Source: Streptococcus gordonii | Lineage (GTDB): Bacteria; Bacillota; Bacilli; Lactobacillales; Streptococcaceae | Length of the DNA stretch: 64,000 nucleotides | Assembly (NCBI RefSeq): GCF_001553855.1 | Contig: NZ_LQWV01000001.1 | Span: forward strand, 1-64,000 | Direction of reading: 5' to 3' | Shown: piece by piece, positions 9,975 to 21,338 of the stretch | Layout of the letters: every line of letters begins with the position of its first letter | Numbering within the stretch: the stretch's first letter is position 1 | Translations under genes and position numbers: made by a program | The notes under the pieces: generated by a model | What the model was told of the DNA's origin: nothing | Database searches by the model: none | The model's input: the letters and a program-made list of their open reading frames with translations, nothing else

Positions 9975-11933
9975 TTATTTTACATGTTTTTCTAACTCTT
10001 TTTGAGCTTTTTCATTAGATGATTCTTTTTCTTTCATCCAAGTTTTAAATGCCTTCTCATAATCCTTAGAAGTCAAGACATCGTCTTGAAGTTGCATGTA
10101 TTTATAATTTGTAGCTGTCCCTTTACTTCCAATCCAAGAGTAGGCTCTAGTAAATGGAACTGATTTTTGAACCAGCGGATTAGCACCGTTTGAGATACTT
10201 GGAAGGGTCAAACCACTATCTGTCAACCAGGCTTGAGAATTTGCATATTTTTCATAACGCACACTCGTATCAGACGTTTCCTTATTTGCATCATCATTCA
10301 GAGCTTTATAATCATTTAATCCTAGAGCTGACACAACGTCTTGATTTTGACCCGGTTCAATTCCAATCGCTTGTAGCAATCCACCATTTGTCGGATCAAA
10401 AACATCTAAATATGTAGAAGGATCTTGATAATCAGGAGTCCAACCACTGGTTGAAAGATCATAATCTTTTTGAGCAGCCGAGTTGGCGAAATAACCCGTA
10501 TTATTAAAGTCATCTTCGGACATCTGCTGGAGATCAACTACTACATTGTCCTTTCCAAGCGCTGACTCAACAGACTGTTTAAAGGAACTAGCTTGTTGGA
10601 TTCCGGCCTTATCAGACTGACTTACTGGCAAATCTAGATGAATCGGGAAATTTACACCTTGAGCCTGCAGCGCTTCTTTAGCTTTTGCAAACTCTGCTTT
10701 AGCTTTTTCAGAATTATATAGACCGTCTTGGGCATCCTCTAACTTGACATCAGACCACTCTTGACCGTAGCTCGCTAGTTTTTCTTTCACGACATCTCCA
10801 AAATTCCGATCCCTAATCTGCACAAATGTCGGAGGTACTGCAAGATTGCGCAAGATCATTGATGCGCCGTCTTCGCCATTCGTTTGAGCTGCGTAAGCTT
10901 TTCTATCAAAGGCAAAACCGATTGCCTGACGGAAGTCTTTGTTTAAAATAGCAGCCTTGGTATCTGATTTTTGCTTGTCGTCTTTCTTAGAAGTATGATT
11001 ATAAGACTGACGATTTACATTAAAGACATAGAAAAATGAAGTTCCACCTTGTTGAGAATAAGTAATATTATCCGCATATTTCTTTTTAACAGAAGCATAG
11101 TTCGAACTATTTGGGAATACACGAGCCAGGGTATAGGCACCATCGCTAAAATTACGAACTAAGGATTCTTGATCAGATCCATCATAATAAGATAGTTTTA
11201 CATCTTCAATCGGAACATTTTCTTTATCCCAATAATTTTCGTTTTTCTTATATTCAATAGAAGATTTTGCCGTTAAAGACTTCAAAATATAAGGACCATT
11301 GTACAAAATACTAGACGGTTTAGCTGAGCCAAAACTATTTCCTTGGGAAGCTAAGAAATCAGCATTTATCGGGAATAAGATACCACTAGTCGTCTTCGAA
11401 TTCCAGTAACTTTCTGGCTTATTCAAAGTATACTGCACTGTATAATCATCCAGTGCTTTTACACCTACAGTAGAAAAGTCTTTAGTTTCCCCTTTGATAT
11501 AGGCATCCAATCCTTTGATAGAATTTTGAACAAGGTAAAGAGCTTCAGATTTGCCATCGGCTGCGTGCTTCAATCCTGTCACAAAATCTTGAGCTTTTAC
11601 CTCAGCATACTCTTCGCCATCTGAGGTATACCACTTAGCATCTTTTCGAAGCTTGTAAGTATAGGTCAAACCATCCTTAGATACGGTCCAATCTTCAGCA
11701 AGAGACGGAATCAAATTCCCATACTTATCATTTTCAAGCAAACCATCAATCAGATTTCCAGTCACATCTGAAGTGGTAGCACGATTAGCAACTACATAGT
11801 CCAAAGAATCTGGATCATTACTATATACATAAGAATACACCTTTGTATTAGATGCTGTTGAACTACAAGCAGCTAAAATCACAGAAGATAAAACTGCAAG
11901 TCCAACTCCAACAAATCTTTTTTTCTTATTCAT
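9975..11933 (-). CDS. Oligopeptide-binding lipoprotein, AmiA/AliA family
   Basis: This 652-aa SBP_bac_5 lipoprotein has its lipidated cysteine again at residue 23 (LAACSS). It keeps the family blocks DYVVANRATTSDVTGNLIDG, SLAEDWTVSKDGLTYTYKLR and AQAWLTDS. In place of the usual NITYYA block it reads FNNTGYFANSA. It is more divergent from AmiA than the copy at 7743 and closest in layout to the copy at 12150. A -10 (TATAAT, 12022-12027) lies about 90 bp upstream of the start, giving a fairly long 5' untranslated region. Confidence 0.9.
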   Translation of the reverse strand: MNKKKRFVGVGLAVLSSVILAACSSTASNTKVYSYVYSNDPDSLDYVVANRATTSDVTGNLIDGLLENDKYGNLIPSLAEDWTVSKDGLTYTYKLRKDAKWYTSDGEEYAEVKAQDFVTGLKHAADGKSEALYLVQNSIKGLDAYIKGETKDFSTVGVKALDDYTVQYTLNKPESYWNSKTTSGILFPINADFLASQGNSFGSAKPSSILYNGPYILKSLTAKSSIEYKKNENYWDKENVPIEDVKLSYYDGSDQESLVRNFSDGAYTLARVFPNSSNYASVKKKYADNITYSQQGGTSFFYVFNVNRQSYNHTSKKDDKQKSDTKAAILNKDFRQAIGFAFDRKAYAAQTNGEDGASMILRNLAVPPTFVQIRDRNFGDVVKEKLASYGQEWSDVKLEDAQDGLYNSEKAKAEFAKAKEALQAQGVNFPIHLDLPVSQSDKAGIQQASSFKQSVESALGKDNVVVDLQQMSEDDFNNTGYFANSAAQKDYDLSTSGWTPDYQDPSTYLDVFDPTNGGLLQAIGIEPGQNQDVVSALGLNDYKALNDDANKETSDTSVRYEKYANSQAWLTDSGLTLPSISNGANPLVQKSVPFTRAYSWIGSKGTATNYKYMQLQDDVLTSKDYEKAFKTWMKEKESSNEKAQKELEKHVK

Positions 11934-12111
11934 GAAATACTCCTTTCAAAATAAGAGATATTCAAATCATCCATGAGAGGTTTTCTCTGAAATATCACTC
12001 TAGTTTTTTACCATTTTGTCCATTATACCCTATTTCCCTGAAAAAATAAATCGTTTTAAGTAAAAATTGACTATTTTTTCATTTTTCATGTCAGAAAACA
12101 TTACATATGAG

Positions 12112-12142
12112 TAAAAAACTCTACATCACAAAGATGTAGAGC
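12112..12142 (-). terminator. Terminator after the first oligopeptide-binding gene
   Basis: The stem CTCTACATC / GATGTAGAG has a TTTGT loop and a TTTTTT run on the minus strand. Confidence 0.9.
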
Positions 12143-12149
12143 CTTAGGT

Positions 12150-14111
12150 CTATTTAACATGATCAGCCAATTCTTCTTGAGCTTTGGCATTTGATTTTTC
12201 TTTTTCTTTCTTCCATTTTTTCTCAGCGGCTTTGTAGTCTTTCGCCGTTACAATGTCATTTTGAACTTCTCTGTACTTAAAGACGTAAACATCACCTTTG
12301 ATACCAACCAGAGAGTAAGGTTTTGTGAACGGAACTGCCTTCATAACAAGCGGAATACCACCGTTTGATTGAATTGGAATGACCAAAGAGCTATCTGTTA
12401 ACCAAGCTTGAGCTGCTGCATATTTTGTATAGCGAGCAGTTGTATCTTGTTTTTCAGAATCTGCCTCTTCATTTAATTTCTTAAATTCGTTCAAGCCCAG
12501 TTTGTCTGCTAAATCAGCATTTTGTCCTTTTTCCAAACCGATATTTTGGAGCATATCTCCTTTATCTGGATCAAAAATATTCAAATAAGTTGATGGATCT
12601 TGGAAGTCAGGACCCCAACCAGCAATGTTGATATCGTAGTCTTTTTGAGCCGCAGTCTCCGCAAAGTACGTTACATTATTTTTATTTTCTGTAGACATTT
12701 GCTGTACATCAATAACAACATTATCTTTACCAAGGGCTTCTTCAACTGATTGTTTAAATGAATTAGCCTGTTGTACCAAGAGGTTGTTTGTTTGATCAAC
12801 AGGAAGATCTAAGTGAATCGGGAATTCAACACCTTGTGCTTGGAGAGCATCTTTTGCTTTGGCAAATTCTGCCTTAGCTTTTTCAACATTAAAGAGTCCA
12901 TCTTGAGCATCGTCTAATTTGACACCCTTCCACTCATCACCATAGCTCGCCAAATCTTCTTTAACGATGTCTCCGAAGTTCTTTTCGCCAATCTGAACGA
13001 ATGTTGGCGGTACTAAGCTGTTTCTAAGTGAGCTAGTTGCCCCCTCTTGACCGTTTTGCTGCGCTCCATAAGCCGTCCGATTAAAAGCGAAGTTGATTGC
13101 CTGACGGAAATCTTTGTTTAAGAGAGCAGCTGTTGTAGATGTCTTTTGTGCATCTGTTGTCTTGGCTGTGAAATTGTAGGCTTTACGGTTGTAGTTAAAG
13201 GCATAGAAGAATGTCGTTGCATCTTGAGGAGAGTATACAATATTATCTTTGTATTGTTTTTGCACTGAAGCATAACTTGAACTATTTGGATACAAACGAG
13301 CTTGTGTGTATGTACCATCTTTAAAGTTACGAACAAGCGCCTCTTGATCAGAACCATCAAAGTAAGTCAACTTGACGTCTGAAATCTTCACATTGTTCTT
13401 ATCCCAATAGTTGTCATTTTTTGTATATTCAATAGATGATTTAGATGTGAAGGACTTCAGGAAATATGGACCGTTATAGAGAATTCCTGAAGGTTTTACA
13501 GTACCGAAATCTTTACCAGATGATTTTAAAAATTCTTCGTTAATTGGGAAAAGAATACCCAATGTGGTTTTAGAATTCCAATAACTCTCTGGCTGATTGA
13601 GTGTATATTGGACTGTATAATCGTCAATCGCCTTAACTCCAACCGTTGAGAAGTCCTTACTTTCACCTTTTACATAAGCATCCAAACCTTTGATAGAGCT
13701 TTGAACAATTGGAAGCGCATCTGAATTGCTGTCAGCCGCGTGCTTCAAACCAGTAACAAAGTCCTGCGCTTTGACTTCTGCATATTCTTCACCCTCAGAA
13801 GTATACCATTTAGCACCCTTCCGAAGCTTATATGTATAAGTCAAACCATCTTTTGATACCGTCCAATCTTCTGCTAGAGATGGCACAAGATTTCCGTATC
13901 TATCATTTTCTAATAGTCCATCCACTAAGTTTGCAATAACATCAGACGTAGTTGAACGATTAGTATTTGTATAATCCAAGGTATCTGGGTCTGTTGAATA
14001 GACATAAGAATAAGTCTTTGAAGCCCCTGAGTTAGAATTTCCACATGCTGCTAAGGTAAAAACAGAAGCAAGCGTAAGCCCTAAAACAGCTAATTTTTTC
14101 ACTGGTTTCAT
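12150..14111 (-). CDS. Oligopeptide-binding lipoprotein, AmiA/AliA family
   Basis: This 653-aa lipoprotein is the first of four tandem paralogues. Its signal peptide ends LAACGNS with Cys23. Family blocks include YSTDPDTLDYTNTNRSTTSD, LVPSLAEDWTVSKDG, YWDKNNVKISDVKLTYFDG and AQAWLTDSS. The promoter is TTGTTT (14165-14170), 16 bp, TATAAT (14143-14148), with AAAGGAG before the ATG. All four copies share the lipobox position and overall length, which points to tandem duplication followed by specialisation of the binding pocket. Confidence 0.9.
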   Translation of the reverse strand: MKPVKKLAVLGLTLASVFTLAACGNSNSGASKTYSYVYSTDPDTLDYTNTNRSTTSDVIANLVDGLLENDRYGNLVPSLAEDWTVSKDGLTYTYKLRKGAKWYTSEGEEYAEVKAQDFVTGLKHAADSNSDALPIVQSSIKGLDAYVKGESKDFSTVGVKAIDDYTVQYTLNQPESYWNSKTTLGILFPINEEFLKSSGKDFGTVKPSGILYNGPYFLKSFTSKSSIEYTKNDNYWDKNNVKISDVKLTYFDGSDQEALVRNFKDGTYTQARLYPNSSSYASVQKQYKDNIVYSPQDATTFFYAFNYNRKAYNFTAKTTDAQKTSTTAALLNKDFRQAINFAFNRTAYGAQQNGQEGATSSLRNSLVPPTFVQIGEKNFGDIVKEDLASYGDEWKGVKLDDAQDGLFNVEKAKAEFAKAKDALQAQGVEFPIHLDLPVDQTNNLLVQQANSFKQSVEEALGKDNVVIDVQQMSTENKNNVTYFAETAAQKDYDINIAGWGPDFQDPSTYLNIFDPDKGDMLQNIGLEKGQNADLADKLGLNEFKKLNEEADSEKQDTTARYTKYAAAQAWLTDSSLVIPIQSNGGIPLVMKAVPFTKPYSLVGIKGDVYVFKYREVQNDIVTAKDYKAAEKKWKKEKEKSNAKAQEELADHVK

Positions 14112-14142
14112 TGTCGCATCTCCTTTTAATGTTATTTGTATT

Positions 14143-14170
14143 ATTATACTCTATTATTTTATAAAAACAA
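14143..14170 (-). promoter_or_regulatory. Promoter of the first oligopeptide-binding gene
   Basis: TTGTTT (14165-14170), 16 bp, TATAAT (14143-14148). The divergent carboxypeptidase-like gene starts about 230 bp away. Its own extended -10 is TGGTACAAT at about 14367-14375. Confidence 0.65.
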
Positions 14171-14401
14171 GTATTTTTTTAAAAAATTTTAAGCATTATA
14201 TTATTTTTTGTTCCACGAACGCCTACACATTCACTTTTGTTCGTCTTTTTGTTTAAAATAAAAATAATGTAAAAAGATCATTAAAAAAACGTTCATATTC
14301 ACAAAGTATATTTATTCATAATACTTTTTTCAAAGAAGGCAAACCTCTACAACAGCTATTTTTATGGTACAATAGGATTAACCCTACTCAAAGGAAGAGA
14401 T

Positions 14402-15640
14402 ATGAAAAAAATTATAGTACTTTTATTTACTTGTTTATTTTGCAGCTTCTGTACTCTTGTTTCTGCAGATGACTTTGATGTTGCCGCCAAAAATGCTATC
14501 GCTTTTGACGTAAATACTGGAAAAATTCTCTATGAAAAAGAGGCTACTAGCCCTGTACCAATAGGAAGTCTGACCAAACTGCTATCAGCCTATCTGGTCT
14601 ATGATGCCATAAAAGCTGAGAAAATTACTATGGACAGCCAGGTTGAAATTTCCGAATATGCTCTAAATCTGACAACTAATTATGACATCAGCAACCTCCC
14701 TCTAGACAAAGGAAGCTACTCTGTCGAAGAATTATTAGAAGCCTCTCTTATCGCCAATGCTAACAGCGCTACTATCGCCCTAGCTGAAAAAATTGCTGGA
14801 AGCGAAAAAAAGTTTGTCGATCTTATGAAAGCCAAACTGAAAGAATGGGGAATTTCTGACGCGAAAATTGTCAATTCAACTGGTTTAAACAACTCTCATC
14901 TCGGAGATAATATCTATCCTAATTCCAAAAAAGATGAAGAAAATCAGCTAAGCGCCTATGATATGGCCCTTATATCTTATCATCTCATTAAAGATTATCC
15001 GCAAGTTTTAAATATTACCGAAAAAACTAGCTTCAACTTTGACGGATTAGAAGTCAATAGTTCGAATTATATGTTAAAAGACATGCCTTCTTATCGCAAG
15101 GGGGTGGATGGATTAAAGATCGGAATCTCCGACCAAGGCGGCCTCTCCTTCATCGCTTCTGCTAACGAAAGAGATATGAGACTCATTACAGTCGTTTTAA
15201 ATGTCGAAAATGCTGAAGAAGATTTAAAAGCTATTTTCCTAGCCACTGCCAGCATCATGGACTATATCACTAACAACTTCGTAGTGACTACACTAGCCGA
15301 AAAAGGATCACCTTACGAAGACAGTCACATTTCAGTCATTAACGGAAGCGAAGATCAAATCAAAGTTGTTGCATCAAATGATTTGAATATTATCCAGAGA
15401 ATCGGGAGTGACTCAGAACCAAAAGTCACTTTCAAAAAAAATAAACAGGAGTTCAAGGCTCCTCTTGCAGCTCATACACCAATCGGAACTTTAAGCTACA
15501 AAGACACTGATTTAATTGGAAAGGGCTACTTAAAAGAACAACCCAGCATTACGATGGAAACGGAAAAGGAAGTTGCGCAAGGCTTTTTCTTGAAAGTCTG
15601 GTGGAATAACTTTGTAGAATACGTTAATAAAAAATTATAG
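14402..15640 (+). CDS. DacA/PBP3-like D-alanyl-D-alanine carboxypeptidase with altered motifs
   Basis: This 412-aa protein has a signal peptide (about 1-22), a peptidase S11 domain, a C-terminal beta domain and an amphipathic tail (FFLKVWWNNFVEYVNKKL) like the membrane anchor of pneumococcal PBP3. PBP3 trims the terminal D-Ala of peptidoglycan stem peptides. Motif 1 is intact: S56-L-T-K59. Motif 2, normally S119-x-N121, reads N119-A-N121. Motif 3, normally K239-T-G241, reads K239-I-G241. Numbering matches the remembered pneumococcal protein exactly, so these are true substitutions. The protein may be a weak or inactive paralogue. It stands alone on the plus strand with its own promoter and terminator, starting at an ATG preceded by GGAAGAG. 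Confidence 0.85.
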   Translation: MKKIIVLLFTCLFCSFCTLVSADDFDVAAKNAIAFDVNTGKILYEKEATSPVPIGSLTKLLSAYLVYDAIKAEKITMDSQVEISEYALNLTTNYDISNLPLDKGSYSVEELLEASLIANANSATIALAEKIAGSEKKFVDLMKAKLKEWGISDAKIVNSTGLNNSHLGDNIYPNSKKDEENQLSAYDMALISYHLIKDYPQVLNITEKTSFNFDGLEVNSSNYMLKDMPSYRKGVDGLKIGISDQGGLSFIASANERDMRLITVVLNVENAEEDLKAIFLATASIMDYITNNFVVTTLAEKGSPYEDSHISVINGSEDQIKVVASNDLNIIQRIGSDSEPKVTFKKNKQEFKAPLAAHTPIGTLSYKDTDLIGKGYLKEQPSITMETEKEVAQGFFLKVWWNNFVEYVNKKL

Positions 15641-15641
15641 A

Positions 15642-15676
15642 AACATCAGGAAGGAAAACTTCCTGATGTTTTTTAT
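15642..15676 (+). terminator. Terminator of the carboxypeptidase-like gene
   Basis: A perfect 11-bp stem ACATCAGGAAG / CTTCCTGATGT with a GAAAA loop is followed by a T-run. Confidence 0.92.
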
Positions 15677-15906
15677 GAATAGAGAAATCAACAGAATTGG
15701 CGTTTTTACCTTGTATTTTACTCTAAGCTACAACACATAATTTCACCAAATCTTAAAGGTAGCACAAAATAGTCACTTGAACTTCTTCGCCACTCAGGAC
15801 ACCTCCAGATAAAGTCAGAAGAAATGCGTGGACAACTTCTATTATCTTCATTTCTCTTTCCAACCCTTCTGTTTTTTTGAAGCACACACTTCATCCACAC
15901 TAAAAA
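15677..15906. other. Intergenic stretch with no supported gene
   Basis: This stretch lies between two convergent transcription units and their terminators. A 60-codon open frame on the minus strand (15718-15900) lacks a ribosome binding site and a recognisable protein family, so it is not called. No known repeat family was recognised. Confidence 0.6.
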
Positions 15907-15936
15907 AGACTGAGATGTTTTTATCCCAGTCTGGCT
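15901..15936 (-). terminator. Terminator downstream of the suf operon
   Basis: The stem AGACTGGGAT / ATCTCAGTCT pairs fully (one G-U pair) with an AAAAAC loop. It is followed on the minus strand by TTTTTTA. Confidence 0.85.
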
Positions 15937-16051
15937 TTTTCATATTCAAAAGATACTTTAACAAAAAACCTAAATAGTCTTCTAAACCTAAGTTTAGAAA
16001 CAAGAGGAACAATCTTTGTTGTAAAAATAATTTACTTTTGTCTCACAGGTT

Positions 16052-17464
16052 TTATCCAACCGACCCTTCCATTTCATAGCTGATCAAGCGATTCAGCTCA
16101 ACAGCATATTCCATAGGCAGTTCTTTGGTAAAAGGCTCAACAAAGCCCATAACAATCATTTCTGTTGCTTCGGATTCAGACAAGCCACGGCTCATGAGAT
16201 AGTAGAGCTGCTCTTCTGAAATCTTAGAAACTTTAGCCTCATGCTCCAGAGCCACCTGAGAGTTATGAATTTCATTAAAGGGAATAGTATCTGACGCCGA
16301 AAGGTCATCCATGATAATCGTATCACACTCAATATGGCTGACTGATTTCTTGGAATTTTTAGCAAAGGTTACCTGACCGCGGTAATCCACTTTACCCCCA
16401 CCCTTAGCAATTGACTTAGACACAATAGAGGAGCTAGTATGCGGAGCATTGTGAATCATCTTAGCACCTGTATCTTGGTGCTGATTGGTATTGGCAAAGG
16501 CAATGGAAAGCATTGTTCCACGCGCCCCAGGTCCATCCAGATAGACAGACGGATATTTCATAGTTGTTTTCGCACCGAGATTCCCGTCAATCCACTCAAC
16601 TGTCGCATCTTTCAAAGCCTTCGCCCGCTTGGTCACGAGGTTGTAGACATTATCTGACCAGTTTTGGATAGTTGTGTACCTCATATAGGCACCATCAAGG
16701 GCAAAAATTTCAACAATAGCCGCATGGAGACTATTACTAGAGTATGTCGGAGCTGTACACCCTTCTACATAATGTACACTTGCTCCCTCGTCAACAATAA
16801 TCAATGTCCGCTCAAACTGACCAGAATTCTCATTGTTAATTCGGAAGTAGGTTTGTAGCGGAATATCCACTTTGACACCTTTTGGAACATAGATGAAGGT
16901 ACCACCAGACCAGACAGCAGAGTTGAGGGCCGCCAACTTATTATCTGTTGGAGGAACCAGCTTAGCAAAATACTGCTTGAAAAGCTCAGGGTATTCCTTA
17001 AGAGCTGAGTCGGTATCCGTAAAGACAATGCCTAGCTTTTGGAACTCTTCTTTCATATTGTGGTAGACCACTTCGGACTCATACTGGGCTGCCGCACCAG
17101 CCAGATATGCCCGCTCCGCTTCTGGGATCCCAATCTTCTCAAAGGTTTCCTTGATCTTCTCAGGCACTTCATCCCAACTTCTAGCCGGTTTATCAGACGC
17201 CTTTTGATAGTAAATCAAGTCATCAAAATTAATTTCTGACAAATCCGGACCCCAAGTCTGCATCGGCATCTTCTTGAAAGTCTCGTAAGATTTGAGGCGA
17301 AACTCCAGCATCCATTCTGGTTCATCCTTGGCTGCAGAAAGCTCGCGAATGACCGCTTCATTCAGCCCTTTTCCTGTCGAGAGGACAGGTTCAACATCGT
17401 CATGGAAACCAAACTTGTATTCACCGAGATCAATCGGTTTTGGTTCTACTCTTTCTTCTGACAT
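16052..17464 (-). CDS. sufB: Fe-S cluster assembly scaffold SufB
   Basis: This 470-aa SufB belongs to the SufBCD complex, on which iron-sulfur clusters are built in Firmicutes. Family blocks are clear: [16 protein letters not shown] near 71, [17 protein letters not shown] near 186, the beta-helix core with [10 protein letters not shown], and the C-terminal [19 protein letters not shown]. The last block recurs in SufD, reflecting common ancestry. It is the last gene of sufC-D-S-U-B, 17 bp after sufU. Confidence 0.96.
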   Translation of the reverse strand: MSEERVEPKPIDLGEYKFGFHDDVEPVLSTGKGLNEAVIRELSAAKDEPEWMLEFRLKSYETFKKMPMQTWGPDLSEINFDDLIYYQKASDKPARSWDEVPEKIKETFEKIGIPEAERAYLAGAAAQYESEVVYHNMKEEFQKLGIVFTDTDSALKEYPELFKQYFAKLVPPTDNKLAALNSAVWSGGTFIYVPKGVKVDIPLQTYFRINNENSGQFERTLIIVDEGASVHYVEGCTAPTYSSNSLHAAIVEIFALDGAYMRYTTIQNWSDNVYNLVTKRAKALKDATVEWIDGNLGAKTTMKYPSVYLDGPGARGTMLSIAFANTNQHQDTGAKMIHNAPHTSSSIVSKSIAKGGGKVDYRGQVTFAKNSKKSVSHIECDTIIMDDLSASDTIPFNEIHNSQVALEHEAKVSKISEEQLYYLMSRGLSESEATEMIVMGFVEPFTKELPMEYAVELNRLISYEMEGSVG

Positions 17465-17481
17465 AATTTCCTTTCACATTC

Positions 17482-19150
<1,669 letters not shown>

Positions 19151-19177
19151 CTACTACACGGGCCAAGGCCCAGCTTT

Positions 19178-20440
19178 TTATCTTTTCGCGAGAATAATAT
19201 CAATATTTTCAATCATTTCATCACGGACTTCTTTAACAGGGATTTCTACAATCACTGAGCCTAAGAAACCACGTACAACCAAGCGCTCTGCCGTCGCCTT
19301 ATCAAGACCCCGACTCATGAGATAGTACATATCTTCTGGATCCACCTGGCCGATAGAAGCAGCGTGACCAGCTGTCACATCATTCTCATCAATCAAGAGA
19401 ATTGGATTAGCATCTGATCGTGCTTGGTCAGACAGCATGAGAACCCGGCTTTCCTGCTGGGCGTCTGCTCCCTTAGCGCCTTTGATAATATGGCCGATAC
19501 CATTGAAGGTCAGAGTCCCTTTTTCCAGGATAACCCCGTGCTGCAGGATATTTCCGATAGAGTTGCAGCCATAGTTAGTTACGCGGGTATCAATCCCTTG
19601 AACCTGCTTACCACTTGAGAGAGCCACCACCTTCATATCCGCATGACTACCCTTGCCATAGAGGTCACTATCAAAGTCCGCTACGACATTGCCTTCGTTC
19701 ATAACACCGATAGCCCAGTCAATCATAGCGTCGTTGTCCAGCTTACCACGGCGGCTGATATAGGCTGTGACGTTTTGGCCCAAGCGGTCAATCGCTGAAA
19801 ACTTAATCTGAGCTCCAGCCTGAGCAATGACTTCTACTGTGATATTAGCTGTCGCTGGAACAGCTCCTTCACCATAAGTTTCCAAGCGTTCCAAGTAGTT
19901 AACCTTAGAATGCTTGCCTGCGATAATCAAAATATGCTTGTTAAAAGGAACATCGCTTTCGCTGTCCTGATAAAAAATTCCTTCAATCGGCTGGTCAATC
20001 TCAACATTGTCAGGTACATAAAGAACTGCGCCGCTGTTGAAATAAGCCGTATGGTAAGCAGCCAATTTATCCTCGTCATACTTAACCGCAGACATAAAAT
20101 GCTTCTCTACCAGCTCTGGAATCTCTTCTAAGGCCGTGTGAAAATCTGTAAAAACAACCCCTTGCTCTGCCAAGTCAGCTGGCAATTGCTCAAGGACTGT
20201 TTGAGTCCCCATTTGGATAAACTTGAGATTGTCCCCAAGAGACGTAAAATCTGGCACACTGTTCAAAGGCTCGCTGTCAGAAATCCGTCCGTCTCCCAGA
20301 TTCCAGCGATGAAATTTAACCCGCTCAATGACAGGCAAATCTAGTTGGTCAATCTTGTCAAAAGCCTTCTGACGGAGACTAGCCAACCATTCTGGCTCTG
20401 CGTGCAACTGTGAAAATTCTTGAATTAATTCTTTAGTCAT
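19178..20440 (-). CDS. sufD: Fe-S cluster assembly protein SufD
   Basis: This 420-aa protein is a partner of SufB in the SufBCD scaffold. It is related to SufB by the C-terminal block LMSRGLDKATAERLVVRGFL and a shared beta-helix, but lacks the SufB-specific central cysteine region. It lies between sufC and sufS, with gaps of 41 and 39 bp, in one transcription unit. The ATG is preceded by AGGAGAATG. Confidence 0.95.
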   Translation of the reverse strand: MTKELIQEFSQLHAEPEWLASLRQKAFDKIDQLDLPVIERVKFHRWNLGDGRISDSEPLNSVPDFTSLGDNLKFIQMGTQTVLEQLPADLAEQGVVFTDFHTALEEIPELVEKHFMSAVKYDEDKLAAYHTAYFNSGAVLYVPDNVEIDQPIEGIFYQDSESDVPFNKHILIIAGKHSKVNYLERLETYGEGAVPATANITVEVIAQAGAQIKFSAIDRLGQNVTAYISRRGKLDNDAMIDWAIGVMNEGNVVADFDSDLYGKGSHADMKVVALSSGKQVQGIDTRVTNYGCNSIGNILQHGVILEKGTLTFNGIGHIIKGAKGADAQQESRVLMLSDQARSDANPILLIDENDVTAGHAASIGQVDPEDMYYLMSRGLDKATAERLVVRGFLGSVIVEIPVKEVRDEMIENIDIILAKR

Positions 20441-20481
20441 GTCATTCTCCTATCTTTTATCAAAGTCAAAAGAGTGTTTGA

Positions 20482-21252
20482 CTAAACTTCTTCCTTGTAG
20501 TTGAAGCCCAATTCTTCAGCCAACTTAGCATAACCTTCTTTTTCCAAGCGTACTGCCAATTCAGGACCGCCAGAAAGAACAACCTTACCTTCCATCATAA
20601 CATGAACTTTATCTGGAGTGATGTAGTTAAGCAGACGTTGGTAGTGGGTAATAATCATAGCACCAAATCCTTCACCGCGCATGGCATTAACCCCTTTAGA
20701 CACAACCTTAAGAGCATCAATATCAAGCCCTGAGTCAATCTCATCTAAAAGCGCAAAAGTAGGCTCAAGCATAAGTAACTGGAGGATTTCATTGCGTTTC
20801 TTTTCACCACCGGAGAAACCTTCATTAAGGTAGCGCTCAGCCATTTCTTCTTTCATGTTGAGCAATTCCATCTTTTCGTCTAGCTTCATGATAAAATCAC
20901 GGACAGAGATCTTATCCTCATCTTCTTTGCCAGCATTCATGGCTGCTCGCAAAAATTCGGCATTGGTAATACCAGGAATTTCACTAGGATACTGCATCGC
21001 AAGGAAGAGTCCCATACGAGCACGCTCGTCTACTTCCAATTCTAAAATGTTAACTCCGTCAAAGAGGATTTCTCCTTGGGTAACTTCGTAATTGGGATTC
21101 CCCATAATAGCAGCAGAAAGAGTGGATTTACCTGTACCATTTGGTCCCATGATAGCAGCCACTTCTCCTGTTTTCAAGGTAAGGTTAACCCCCTTGAGAA
21201 TTTCTTTTCCTTCAATCTCAACATGAAGATCTTTGATTTCTAATACAGACAT
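20482..21252 (-). CDS. sufC: Fe-S cluster assembly ATPase SufC
   Basis: This 256-aa ABC-type ATPase energises the SufBCD complex; it is soluble and not a transporter. Walker A is GPNGTGKST, the signature is FSGGEKKRNEI (the Suf-specific variant) and Walker B is FALLDEIDSGLD. The ATG at 21252 (MSVLEIK) is chosen over one three codons upstream because AAAGGA lies nine bases before it, while the upstream ATG touches the ribosome site. It is first in the operon. A -10 TATACT (21289-21294) lies just after the terminator of the preceding unit. Confidence 0.95.
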   Translation of the reverse strand: MSVLEIKDLHVEIEGKEILKGVNLTLKTGEVAAIMGPNGTGKSTLSAAIMGNPNYEVTQGEILFDGVNILELEVDERARMGLFLAMQYPSEIPGITNAEFLRAAMNAGKEDEDKISVRDFIMKLDEKMELLNMKEEMAERYLNEGFSGGEKKRNEILQLLMLEPTFALLDEIDSGLDIDALKVVSKGVNAMRGEGFGAMIITHYQRLLNYITPDKVHVMMEGKVVLSGGPELAVRLEKEGYAKLAEELGFNYKEEV

Positions 21253-21292
21253 TGCGTCCATTCCTTTCTTTATCGTATTCCACTCATTAGTA

Positions 21293-21320
21293 TAGCAAAA
21301 AAAAGCCCAAAAGGCTTTTA
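21293..21320 (-). terminator. Terminator after the glycosyl-phosphate transferase gene
   Basis: The stem AAAAGCC / GGCTTTT with a short loop is followed by eight T residues on the minus strand. It separates the mecA unit from the suf operon. Confidence 0.85.
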
Positions 21321-21338
21321 TTTTGATTAGAATTGTTC

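Noticed and set aside
12085..12101. CodY-like TTTTC...GAAAA repeat upstream of the 9975-11933 gene
   Set aside because: Spacing between the arms and overall match to the consensus are poor.
15718..15900. 60-codon open frame on the minus strand between the carboxypeptidase-like gene and sufB
   Set aside because: No ribosome binding site, Cys/Trp-rich unlikely composition, and no recognisable family.
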